Below, in pieces: positions 1-7,857 of a DNA stretch of 64,000 nt (position 1 is its first letter; each line of letters starts with the position of its first letter). Both the position numbers and the translations under genes were made by a program. Origin of the DNA: CBDCRK01 sp965220955 (GTDB lineage Bacteria; Desulfobacterota; Binatia; Bin18; CBDCRK01); the NCBI GenBank assembly GCA_965220955.1, contig CBDCRK010000047.1, positions 62,001 through 126,000 of the forward strand. Direction: 5' to 3'. The notes beneath the pieces were generated by a model. It was not told the DNA's origin, did not search any database, and saw only the letters and a list, made by a program, of their open reading frames with translations.

Positions 1-2
1 AT

Positions 3-80
3 ATAGGTGACCATCCTGTGTATGACCTCACTGTGCCGGAGACCCACAATTTTGTCGCCAACGACATGCTTGTGCACAAC
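3..80 (+). other. Intein 1 in DnaB, C-terminal end only
   Basis: The residues before the extein Thr at 81 form the end of an intein: VYDLTVPETHNFVAN (block F) followed by DMLVHN, with the terminal His-Asn of block G at 75-80. The next residue is Thr, one of the nucleophiles allowed at +1. The insertion point falls between Lys and Thr of the Walker A motif. Its N-terminal half and any endonuclease domain lie outside the window. Block F is very like that of the second intein (VYDLTVPGP), so the two may be related. Confidence 0.93.
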
Positions 81-2057
81 ACTGCTCTATGTCTCAATAT
101 TGCCCAGTATGCGTCTATGCAGGCTAATTTAACCGTAGCCATTTTTTCTCTGGAGATGGGCAAAGAGCAGCTCGTATTGCGTATGGTTTGCTCCGAGGCA
201 CGGGTGGATAATGCCAAGGTACGCAACGGTTTCTTGGGCGAACGTGATTTTCCCCGGCTAGCCATGGCTGCGGGACGTTTGGCTGAGGCCCCTATTTATA
301 TTGATGACTCACCCGAGCAAACTGTCCTGGAACTAAGGGCTAAAGCACGACGATTAAAGCGTGAGGCCGACCTAGGGTTGATCATTGTGGACTACCTCCA
401 GCTTATGCGTGGGCTGGGTGACGAAGAAAATCGAGTGCAGGAGGTCTCGGACATCTCGCGTGGTCTTAAAGCCCTGGCCAAAGAGATCAACATACCAGTG
501 ATCGCACTTTCACAGCTGAACCGCCAGGTAGAAAGTCGAGGAGATAAGAGGCCCATGATGGCGGATTTGCGAGAGTGTGTGACTGGAGACACACTGGTTG
601 TTCTGAGCGATGGTCGCCGCGTGCCAATTTGTACCCTTGTTGGCAGCACTCCCAATGTAGTGGCTGTTACACCAGAAGGACGTTTGGTCCATGCCAAGAG
701 CGACAAGGTATGGTGTGTTGGCCGTAAACAGATTTTTGACGTTCGCTTGGCTAGTGGCCGGGCTATTGGGGCAACTGAAAACCACCGCCTGCTGGGTGCC
801 AGTGGTTGGTGTCGGATATCAGAGCTTAAGGCGGGTGACCGATTGGCGCTATCACGGAGATTGCCTGAACCGGAAAACCCCGAGGTCTGGCCAGAGGCTT
901 GTATTATACTGCTGGCACATCTCATTGGGGATGGAAGCTTCATTAAGCATCAGCCCCTCCGATATACAACCATCTCAGCTGACAATAGTCGGGTTGTTGC
1001 TGAGGCAGCACAGAGCGAGTTTGGCGTACAGGTGTCACGCTATGCTGGTTACGGAAACTGGCATCAGCTTGTCTTTAGCAGTAATGGCAACCGCTGGCAT
1101 CCTACAGGTGTCAACAAGTGGCTCAGAGAGCTAGGAATTTACGGGCAGCGCTCCTACGAAAAACACATTCCTGAGGCTTGCTTTCGCTTAAAGAATAACC
1201 AGATTGCTCTCCTGCTGCGTCACCTGTGGGCTACGGATGGAACCATTTATACATGCAAACTTGGCCACCGTGGCGGCCACCGCATTTTTTACAGTACAAA
1301 CAGCCCGGAGCTGTCTGCGGATGTGGCGTCATTGCTTTTACGTTTTGGCATCATCGCGCAAGTACAGAAGGTGCAAAAGGGTCATTATCGGCCCACTTAC
1401 ATGGTGGTGGTCTATAGTGTTGAAGCCCAACAACAGTTTTTGCAATACATTGGTGGGTTCGGACCTCGCAAGCCTCAGGCAGAGCAGCTGGCACGTGCCT
1501 TATCCAGGGTAAAACCCAATACCAACGTTGACACGTTGCCCAACAATTTTTTTGGTCGCCTGCATGAGTTAATGGCTGAGCGAGGTATTTCCTACCGCGA
1601 GGTAGCGAATCTTCGAGGAGGTTACTACATAAGCCCGTCCAATTTTAATTTTTCTCCTTCACGTAACTTACTAATGGAATATGCCGAGGCTCTTGACGAT
1701 GAGGACCTTCGGCTTAGGGCAACTAGCGACTTGTTCTGGGATCGAATTGTCAATATTGAGCCAGCAGGAGAAGAAGAGGTTTACGACTTAACGGTCCCAG
1801 GCCCAGCATCATGGCTGGCTGATGGCATTGTAAGCCACAACAGTGGTTCGATTGAGCAGGATGCAGACGTGGTTGCGTTTATTTACCGGGACGAGGTGTA
1901 CAACCGCAATTCCCAGGAAGAGGGAGTGGCGGAGATTATTGTTGCCAAGCAGCGTAATGGTCCCACCGGCACCATACGCCTGGCCTTCCGCAAAGAATAC
2001 ACTCGTTTTGATAGCCTCATTGATCAGGAAGAGCCAATGGAGGTAGAGGAAAGGTAA
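3..2057 (+). CDS. dnaB: Replicative DNA helicase DnaB, 3' part, split by two inteins
   Basis: This is the C-terminal part of the hexameric replication-fork helicase; the gene starts left of the window and its frame opens at base 3. Extein sequence is 81-575 and 1842-2054, giving 236 visible residues after splicing. It begins with the Thr that follows the Walker A Lys (TALCLNIAQ) and includes Walker B (LIIVDYLQLM), ALSQLNRQVESR and, after the second intein, SGSIEQDADVV, all typical of the RecA-like domain of DnaB. The extein ends normally with an acidic tail. The two inteins sit in the P-loop and in the DLRE/SGSIEQ motif, so helicase activity depends on protein splicing. The extein reading frame is intact. 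Confidence 0.96.
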   Translation: MGDHPVYDLTVPETHNFVANDMLVHNTALCLNIAQYASMQANLTVAIFSLEMGKEQLVLRMVCSEARVDNAKVRNGFLGERDFPRLAMAAGRLAEAPIYIDDSPEQTVLELRAKARRLKREADLGLIIVDYLQLMRGLGDEENRVQEVSDISRGLKALAKEINIPVIALSQLNRQVESRGDKRPMMADLRECVTGDTLVVLSDGRRVPICTLVGSTPNVVAVTPEGRLVHAKSDKVWCVGRKQIFDVRLASGRAIGATENHRLLGASGWCRISELKAGDRLALSRRLPEPENPEVWPEACIILLAHLIGDGSFIKHQPLRYTTISADNSRVVAEAAQSEFGVQVSRYAGYGNWHQLVFSSNGNRWHPTGVNKWLRELGIYGQRSYEKHIPEACFRLKNNQIALLLRHLWATDGTIYTCKLGHRGGHRIFYSTNSPELSADVASLLLRFGIIAQVQKVQKGHYRPTYMVVVYSVEAQQQFLQYIGGFGPRKPQAEQLARALSRVKPNTNVDTLPNNFFGRLHELMAERGISYREVANLRGGYYISPSNFNFSPSRNLLMEYAEALDDEDLRLRATSDLFWDRIVNIEPAGEEEVYDLTVPGPASWLADGIVSHNSGSIEQDADVVAFIYRDEVYNRNSQEEGVAEIIVAKQRNGPTGTIRLAFRKEYTRFDSLIDQEEPMEVEER
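576..1841 (+). other. Intein 2 in DnaB, full length with LAGLIDADG endonuclease
   Basis: A complete 422-residue intein. It starts with Cys at 576-578 (CVTGDTLVVLSDG, block A), has a block B-like ATENHRLL, and ends with VYDLTVPGPASWLADGIVSHN-type blocks F and G, the final His-Asn at 1836-1841 being followed by extein Ser. Two dodecapeptide motifs of a LAGLIDADG (DOD) homing endonuclease are visible, LLAHLIGDGSF and LLLRHLWATDG, each with the acidic residue in place. The frame is continuous with both exteins. The splicing residues Cys1, His-Asn and Ser+1 are all present, so splicing competence is likely. It is inserted in the conserved MMADLRE/SGSIEQ motif, a known DnaB intein site. Confidence 0.95.
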
Positions 2058-2171
2058 CTACCTCGGCGACTTTGCCGCTCTGCTTTCCTCTGACAGCTTC
2101 TGCTCAATAGATAACTCCAGCCTCTTTATCTCCTCAAAAATAAATAAAAGATAATGCGGTCTACTTGGCAG

Positions 2172-2248
2172 AGGGCTTAAGCCCTATTGTCCCCACACGG
2201 TTCCGCCGCCCAGAAGTGCCAGCGAAGTGCTTGGCCTGCTGGCGGAAC
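2172..2248. repeat. Palindromes in the dnaB-IS intergenic region
   Basis: The 242 bases between dnaB and the first insertion sequence contain no gene. They hold a perfect 14-base palindrome, AGGGCTTAAGCCCT (2172-2185), and an 8-base inverted repeat, GTTCCGCC (2200-2207) with GGCGGAAC (2241-2248), enclosing a 33-base loop that has AAGTGC twice. No T tract follows, so this is not a convincing terminator. It may be an old mobile-element end or a repetitive extragenic palindrome. Confidence 0.4.
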
Positions 2249-2301
2249 AGATATCTGGTGCATCTCAATGAGAAAAATTTGAGATATGTTCGGTCAGTTT
2301 A

Positions 2302-3326
2302 TAGCGATTTTCAGTTAGATGAGGTACAGTAGCCACAATGAGCAAAGCATCCCCGAGCATCTTGGGCAGTGAGGGTCTGGAGTGCCTCAGTGATAGCTTC
2401 ATCCAGAGCCGCTCTAGTGCGTGCCGCCTTAGAGCGCAAAAAGGCTTTGAGCTTGGCCCCACACACTTCAATAGGAGAAAACTCCGGCCAATAGGGCGAC
2501 AAGTACACCACCCACGCCCCTACCTTCTCAATGGCTTTCTCAATCCCCTGGACCTTATGGGCCTTGAGATTATCCATCACCACCACCTCTCCAGGCTTGA
2601 GCTGAGCAGCCCATATCTGCTCGACATAGATGCCAAAGACTTCCCCATCGACTCCTCCCTCTACCGTCATCACTGCTTTGAGCCCCTCTACTCCTAAAGC
2701 GCCAATGGTAGTTACATTCTGGCCACGATTGAGGGGCTTGGAGGCCTAGGCCCTGTGACCTTGAGGAGCACAGGCATAAAGACGAGCCAGCGCCAGATTT
2801 GTTCCCATCTCATCGATAAAGACCCACTGCTCAGGCTCTATCTCAGCCACCTTTTGCCGGTACTGCGTGTGCTCTTGCTCCACCCCAGCACGGTCTTGCT
2901 CGTCGGCGTGAAAGGTTTTTTTTCGTGTCCCCTTCAGCTTCTGCAACGCCCGACTCATGGTGGTGGGCTTACCCTCACCCCTTCCTTTTGCCACAACTCC
3001 TCACACATCTCCTCTAGCGTGGCCTCAGGACTCTGGCTCTGCACTTGCTCGACCACCCTTAAACCCCTACCATCTATCTTCGCCGGGGCTCCCCCACCAT
3101 GGGGCTTGGGCGCTACCGTGCTAGTGTGCTGATAGTGTTGCCACAACCTCTGCACACTGCCCAGACTGACCCCGAAAAGCCTGGCCAGTTGCCTTTGCGA
3201 TCCCTGACCTTGTTCATAAGCTCGCACTAGGCTCAAACGGAAGTCCGTGGAGTAGGCTCTCATCACTTTATCCTCCTCCCTCCTCTATTACCTCCTCTCT
3301 GTTCTCAACTCATCCGTGATTCGCTA
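2302..3326 (-). mobile_element. IS630-family insertion sequence, copy 1 (decayed)
   Basis: A roughly 1.03-kb element. The termini read TATAGCGA at 2300-2307 and its complement TCGCTATA at 3321-3328. The outer TA dinucleotides (2300-2301 and 3327-3328) fit the TA target duplication of IS630/Tc1-type elements. The inverted repeats beyond the first eight bases are imperfect (roughly TTTTCAGTTAGATGAG against ATCACGGATGAGTTGAG). The single transposase gene on the minus strand is broken, so the copy is not autonomous. Confidence 0.82.
2311..3266 (-). pseudogene. IS630-family transposase, copy 1, one frameshift and one nonsense
   Basis: The reading begins at 3266 with a helix-turn-helix half (SQRQLARLFGVSLGSVQRLW), then a DDE catalytic half with FIDEMGTNLA, VVMDNLKAHK and LSPYWPEFSPIE, which supply the three acidic residues. 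Two lesions break it. A one-base loss near 2965 separates the RVSP and TTMSRAL segments, and TAG at 2746-2748 replaces the Tyr found in copy 2 (QRAYAAKPL). The frame then continues to a stop inside the left inverted repeat at 2311-2313. Intact length would be about 318 residues, usual for IS630. Internal ATG/GTG codons could express fragments, but not a working transposase. Confidence 0.85.
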
Positions 3327-3434
3327 TAGATGAGAAGGAAAGTTCAGGAGGCAGGGCTGACTTTGGCTGTGCGAAGCCGGCGGGCGCTGATCTCTTCATC
3401 GAGTTGGTATGTCCTTGATATAATCGGTAGCCCG

Positions 3435-4495
3435 CTAACCCTTGCCTGTGTGAGAGGAGGAACGGTGTCCCTCAGGATATCTCTGGAGAGCTATTACGGT
3501 CTGGTACCCCCCAATTCCGAGCTTGGTGAAAGAATATAGCGGTTTACAGTTGGGTGAAGGACAGTAGCCACAGTGGGTAAACCAGCCCAGCGCATCCTGA
3601 GGCATAAGGGTCTTTAGTGCCTCGGTCAGTGCCTGATGAAGTGCCTCCCGAGTCCGAGCGGCTTTGGCCCGCAAGAAGGCTTTGAGCTTGGAGCAGCACG
3701 GCTCAATGGGCGAGAAGTCTGGTGAATAGGGCGCTAAATACTGCACTCGTGCCCCCACGGCTTCGATAGCGTCTTGGACACCACAGACTTTGTGAGCTTT
3801 GAGATTGTCCATGACCCCCACCTGCCCAGGGCGCAGTGGGGGCACTAAGACTTGCTCTACATAGCTCACAAACACTTCCTTGGTGCTTCCTCCTTCCACC
3901 GTCATCACAGCTATCATCCCTTCCAGCCCTAGGGCCCCAAGGGTTGTCACGTTAGCCCCACGATTGAGCGGCTTGGCCGCGTAGGCCCTCTGCCCTTGGG
4001 GTGCCCTGGCATAGAGCCGAGCCAGACTGAGATTGGCCCCCATCTCATCCACAAAGATCAGCTCCTCGGCCTTGACCGGCCCTATGATCTCCCGCTACAC
4101 CACTCGTTCCTGCTGGACTTCGGGTCGGTCTTGTTCGGCGGCGCGGAACTTTTTTTTCGAGGCAGCTCTACCCTCTGTAACCCCCGGCTCATCGTCGTTG
4201 GACTCACCCGCAGCTCAAGGGTTGCTGCCACCTGTTCACACAGCTCCTCCAGCGTGCCATCCGGCTCTTGCTGCTCTAGCTGTGCCACCTCTCTGAGATG
4301 CTTGGTGATCTTGCCCGGATTACCCCCGCCATGGGGCTTAGGTTCTACCTTGCCCGTCCGACCATAGCGCTGCACAAGATTGTGTACCAATCCCAAACTC
4401 ACTCCGAATAACCGGGCTAATTGCCTCTGGGAGCCTTGACCCCGTTCATAAGCGCCCACCACGCTGAGCCGGAAGTCGCTTGAGTAGGCCTTCAT
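3435..4495 (-). pseudogene. IS630-family transposase, copy 2, frame break at A8 and nonsense
   Basis: The N-terminal half starts at 4495 with helix-turn-helix SQRQLARLFGVSLGLVHNLV. The catalytic half has FVDEMGANLSL, GVMDNLKAHK and LAPYSPDFSPIE. The frame must move by -1 at the A8 tract (T run at 4150-4157): one extra A would restore PRKKKFRAAEQDRPE, which aligns with copy 1. TAG at 4095-4097 then interrupts the second frame. The stop codon that copy 1 has in its left inverted repeat has mutated from TGA to TGT, so this frame runs out of the element to 3435. The A8 could be a programmed slippage site, known in some IS families, but the nonsense codon still makes this copy dead. Confidence 0.82.
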
Positions 4496-4540
4496 CTTTC
4501 ACCTCCTGCTCTCTCTTCTACCCCCAATCTGTACTAAACC
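3537..4540 (-). mobile_element. IS630-family insertion sequence, copy 2 (decayed)
   Basis: A second, clearly related but diverged IS630-type element in the same orientation, 200 bases from copy 1. The left terminus TATAGCGG at 3535-3542 matches copy 1. The right end, around 4525-4540 (CCCAATCTGTACTAAACC), resembles the inner part of the repeat but lacks the terminal GCTATA, so the right end is damaged or truncated. The 206 bases between the two elements (3329-3534) contain no recognisable gene. Confidence 0.72.
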
Positions 4541-4577
4541 CAAGCGCAGACAGCTCTAGGAAGAATTTTGTACTGAG

Positions 4578-5474
4578 AATGCGGCTGAGAGATGATAAGT
4601 TTGCCCTGAGAGTATACAGGGTAGGGCAAGCCATGGTAGAAGCAGAGTTAAATGTAGGAGAGCCTCTAAAGAGTGAAGCGCTGGATCATCTGCCTCTAGG
4701 GGCAGCCTTCGGTCATCAGCTCAGGATCATCGAGACTATTGATAAGCACGCGGCGGCTCACCCCGAGCATGTGGTGAGTGATGGCCAATGGGTTTTTGCC
4801 AGGGTGATGTCTGTCTTATCTGGGAGCTATGCTCTCTATAAAGTGGTCCCTTGGCTTGAGAGGCTGGCCAAAGAGCACCTCTTTGGCCAGCCTCTCACTT
4901 TGATGACATCCGCTTGGCGATGGCTCTGGATGCCACTTAGGAGGCAGGCTTGATGAAGATCTTCTCTGAGGTAGGGCTAGAGGCCATAACCTACTACCAC
5001 ATTGGCACTGATCGCTTGCATGGGGATACCCCCTCAGACCCACTGCTTTGAGCTCAGCCAGCTAAGATAAGGTGGGGCCTGGTCTAAAAGAGAGCCCCTT
5101 GATCTATGAGAGCAAGTTCTTCGATGCCACGACCTTGAGGTTGACCAAAGATCAAGGGTTTCATGGGATCACCCTGGTGCCAGCCAGCAGCACTAAGAAG
5201 ACAGAGAGCCCTGGCCCATAAAGAGCCCTTGGAGGTAGTGCACACAATGCCCGGGCGACGTAAGGGAGAACAGGAAGTGTTCAGTGGGGTTTCCTTTGTG
5301 GATGAAGGGGAAATGGAAGTGCCTCAGCTCAAAGAGGACAAGACACCAGCTGTGGGCCAGAAGATGCCCGGGCGCCATGGGGTGGTCCACTCCACCCAGC
5401 TTTGCAGAGAGCAAGCCCGCACCCTGCAAAAGCACATCTCCAAAGAGCAACAGCGTTTGAGTGAAGATCTCAAG
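4578..5474 (+). pseudogene. IS1634-like transposase remnant
   Basis: A decayed DDE transposase read in several frames. Recognisable blocks are an N-terminal LDHLPLGAAFG, then after a frame break near 4893 FDDIRLAMALDAT, a stop at 4938-4940, then GLEAITYYHIGTDRLHGD; further on come GFHGITLVPASSTKK and RHGVVHST with ISKEQQRLSEDL at about 5375-5470. Order and spacing match IS1634/IS4-type transposases, whose N-terminal region ends in a DD.LG.ALD motif and whose C-terminal half has a KR..KE..RL helix. At least one frameshift and several stops are present. No terminal inverted repeats were identified, so element limits are unknown. Confidence 0.55.
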
Positions 5475-5591
5475 GGCCGCTATCAGGGCAACATTACCAG
5501 GGCTGCTGCAGAGATGGGCCTGCACCGCCAGCAACTCCAGCAAAAGATCCGTGATTTGGGGTTAAGAGAATGGGATGGGGAGAGGGAGTAG
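5475..5591 (+). pseudogene. Orphan Fis-type HTH tail of a sigma-54 regulator
   Basis: The last 38 codons before the stop at 5589-5591 read GNITRAAAEMGLHRQQLQQK followed by IRDLGLREWDG. This is the C-terminal Fis-like DNA-binding helix-turn-helix of NtrC or ActR-type response regulators, not a transposase domain. It is joined in frame to the IS1634-like fragment upstream, with no receiver or AAA+ domain. The simplest reading is that an insertion or deletion event removed most of a regulator gene and left its tail. The joint open frame (5163-5591) may be translated, but no function is claimed. Confidence 0.5.
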
Positions 5592-5639
5592 GGTCGAAGC
5601 CTTTGTCCCGTAGTTGCGAAAGGGCTAATCAGAGAACGT

Positions 5640-6281
5640 TCACAAATGCTTCGCCCCTGCTTTTGCCAATACCTCCTTCACCTTTGCCGTTACATCTTCG
5701 GCTAGCACAATGTTGCTAATCATGGCCGCCGCATTGGCCCCAGCGGCAAACACTTGTAGGGCCGGCTCCTCGGTGATGCCGCCAATGGCAACAATAGGTA
5801 GCTTAACTAGACTGCGGATGGTACGCAGTTGCTCCAGGCCACGCGGCGTATAGCCTGTTTCCTTTGTGCCGGTGCCAAACATAGGCCCAAACCCGATGTA
5901 ATCAGCTCCGCCTTGTTCTGCCTCTAGTGCCTGTTCTTCGCTGTGGGTAGAGATACCAATAATGACCTTTTCCCCTAGGATCTTCCGCGCAGATTGTAGA
6001 GGAAGGTCCTCCTGTCCTAGATGCACACCATCAGCCTCCACTGCCAGGGCTATGTCGACTCGGTCGTTGATAATGAGCAAGGCTTTAGATCTACGGGTAA
6101 GCTCGCGGGCTCTCTTGGCAATAGACAGGTACTCACAGGCAGATAGGTCTTTTATCCGAAGTTGAATCAGCCTGCCCCCACCAGCGAGGATTTTTTCTGT
6201 TAGTTCGACGAAGGACAGCTCTGGCCGGCCCAGTGTGTCAGCTATGGCATAGAGAGGGCTAGGAAAGATGAAAGAAGGCAT
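5640..6281 (-). CDS. thiE: Thiamine-phosphate synthase
   Basis: ThiE couples HMP pyrophosphate and the thiazole phosphate to thiamine phosphate. The 213-residue TIM-barrel shows PLYAIAD at the start, IQLRIKDL, LIINDRVDIALAVEADGVHL with GQEDLP, DYIGFGPMFGTGTKE (pyrophosphate-binding loop) and PIVAIGGI, all in family order. The frame is open to 6338, but the ATG at 6279-6281 has AAGGGAGA seven bases upstream and gives normal ThiE length, so it was chosen. It stands alone between mobile-element debris and ntrC; the ThDP-dependent decarboxylase and transketolase in this window would use its product after phosphorylation. Confidence 0.93.
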   Translation of the reverse strand: MPSFIFPSPLYAIADTLGRPELSFVELTEKILAGGGRLIQLRIKDLSACEYLSIAKRARELTRRSKALLIINDRVDIALAVEADGVHLGQEDLPLQSARKILGEKVIIGISTHSEEQALEAEQGGADYIGFGPMFGTGTKETGYTPRGLEQLRTIRSLVKLPIVAIGGITEEPALQVFAAGANAAAMISNIVLAEDVTAKVKEVLAKAGAKHL

Positions 6282-6432
6282 TATGGTTCTCCCTTGGGTT
6301 CTGCTTTCTACAGTAGATGTTTTTTCATGATGAACCAAGCAATATACGCAATATACGAAGAAGACTGCTTACTCTTTTGGGAGGCAGCAGCGCCCAGTTT
6401 GCTCAGAGTAATCAGGGAAAGGGATAGCGCTC

Positions 6433-7857
6433 CTACTTTTTTGTCTTAATCTTCAACGTAGCAATTTTTTTTCGTAGTGTATTGCGATTGATGCCAAGGA
6501 TTTCTGCAGCCTTAAGCTGGTTACCCCCCGCATTCTCCAAAGCCAGTTCAATGAGGGGTTTTTCTACCTGGCTCATGATGATGTCGTATAGGCCGGACAG
6601 TTCTAATTTAGGGGTTTGACGGAAGTGTTCTTGAAGCTTGCGTTGGACCATGTCTTCAAGCGGAAGGTCATCTTGAGAGACTGGGAGGAGCCTATCCTGG
6701 TTTGGCAGTAAAATATCTGCCGGCATGAGCATGCGACCCGGAGAGAGAACCGCGGCACGTAGAAGAACATTCTCTAACTCCCGCACGTTGCCTGGCCAGG
6801 AATAAGCAAGCAGCCGTTCCTGTGCTTCTGGAGATACCCCCGCCACCTCGGTGCTCATCTCGCGGTTGATCTTGTCGATAAAGTAGCTGATCAGCTCAGG
6901 GATATCGCTCTTGCGCTGGCGCAGGGGAGGGACAGGGATTGGTACAACCTTTAGACGAAAGTAGAGATCTTCGCGAAAGCGTCGCTCTTTTACTGCCATC
7001 TCTAAGTCCTGGTTGGTGGCAGCAATAATGTGCACGTTGGCTTTGAGTACCTCTTGTCCTCCCACTCGAGTAAACTCTTTCTCCTGCAGCACCCGCAGAA
7101 GCTTGGCTTGCAGGTCGAGCGGCATGTCTGCGACCTCATCAAGAAACAAAGTCCCGCCGTCGGCTTGCTCGAACTTGCCTGCCCGCCGCTCAAACGCGCC
7201 AGTAAACGCCCCTCGCTCATAGCCAAAGAATTCGCTCTCCAGCAGGTCGTGGGGAATGGCTGAACAATTGAGGGCAATAAACGCTGCCCGCCAGCGAGGT
7301 GAATGGGAATGGATTACCTTGGCAATCAACTCCTTGCCGGTTCCACTCTCTCCCTGAATCAATACAGTCGCATCACTCCTAGCCACTCGGCCGATGAGCT
7401 TATAAATCTCCTGCATAACTGAACTCTGCCCAATAATTAGCTCGTAGCCACCGTGAATTTCTCGCTTTAAGCGCTTGAGGTTGTGGGTGAGCTGGCGTCC
7501 TTCCAGCGCTCGCTCAGCCAGAGCCTTGACTTCAGTGAGGTCAAACGGCTTGGTAAGATAATCGTAGGCTCCGCGTTTCGTTGCCTCAATCGCATTAGCC
7601 AGCGTGGCATAGCCGGTCATAATGATGATTTGTGTATCCACCCTAGCCTCACGAGTATGTAGCAACAGATCGAGCCCGCTTGCCTCAGGCATACGAATGT
7701 CCACAAAGGCAAGGTCGAAGGAACGTGCCTGCAGCGCACTGAGGGCAGTCGAGCCGTTATCAACAGCCTCAACCTCATACCCGTCATTACCGAGGGCGTC
7801 GGTTAGCACCCGTCGAATCAGCTCTTCGTCATCAGCAATGAGAATCTTTCCTTTCAC
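6433..7857 (-). CDS. ntrC: NtrC-family sigma-54-dependent response regulator
   Basis: A three-domain transcription activator of 474 residues. The receiver (1-120) has the DD pair at 9-10 and phospho-acceptor Asp53 in FVDIRMPEASG. The central AAA+ domain has Walker A GESGTGKE near 170, the sigma-54 contact loop GAFTGA and Walker B GGTLFLDEV. The Fis-type helix-turn-helix is at the end (AAEILGINRNTLRKKI). Translation starts with GTG at 7855-7857, overlapping the upstream histidine kinase stop by four bases, so both are co-translated. Order and domain make-up fit NtrB-NtrC nitrogen control, although paralogous sigma-54 pairs look similar. Confidence 0.93.
   Translation of the reverse strand: MKGKILIADDEELIRRVLTDALGNDGYEVEAVDNGSTALSALQARSFDLAFVDIRMPEASGLDLLLHTREARVDTQIIIMTGYATLANAIEATKRGAYDYLTKPFDLTEVKALAERALEGRQLTHNLKRLKREIHGGYELIIGQSSVMQEIYKLIGRVARSDATVLIQGESGTGKELIAKVIHSHSPRWRAAFIALNCSAIPHDLLESEFFGYERGAFTGAFERRAGKFEQADGGTLFLDEVADMPLDLQAKLLRVLQEKEFTRVGGQEVLKANVHIIAATNQDLEMAVKERRFREDLYFRLKVVPIPVPPLRQRKSDIPELISYFIDKINREMSTEVAGVSPEAQERLLAYSWPGNVRELENVLLRAAVLSPGRMLMPADILLPNQDRLLPVSQDDLPLEDMVQRKLQEHFRQTPKLELSGLYDIIMSQVEKPLIELALENAGGNQLKAAEILGINRNTLRKKIATLKIKTKK

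Noticed and set aside
2172..2248. Intrinsic terminator of dnaB
   Set aside because: The palindrome has no loop and the second inverted repeat has a large loop; neither is followed by a T tract.
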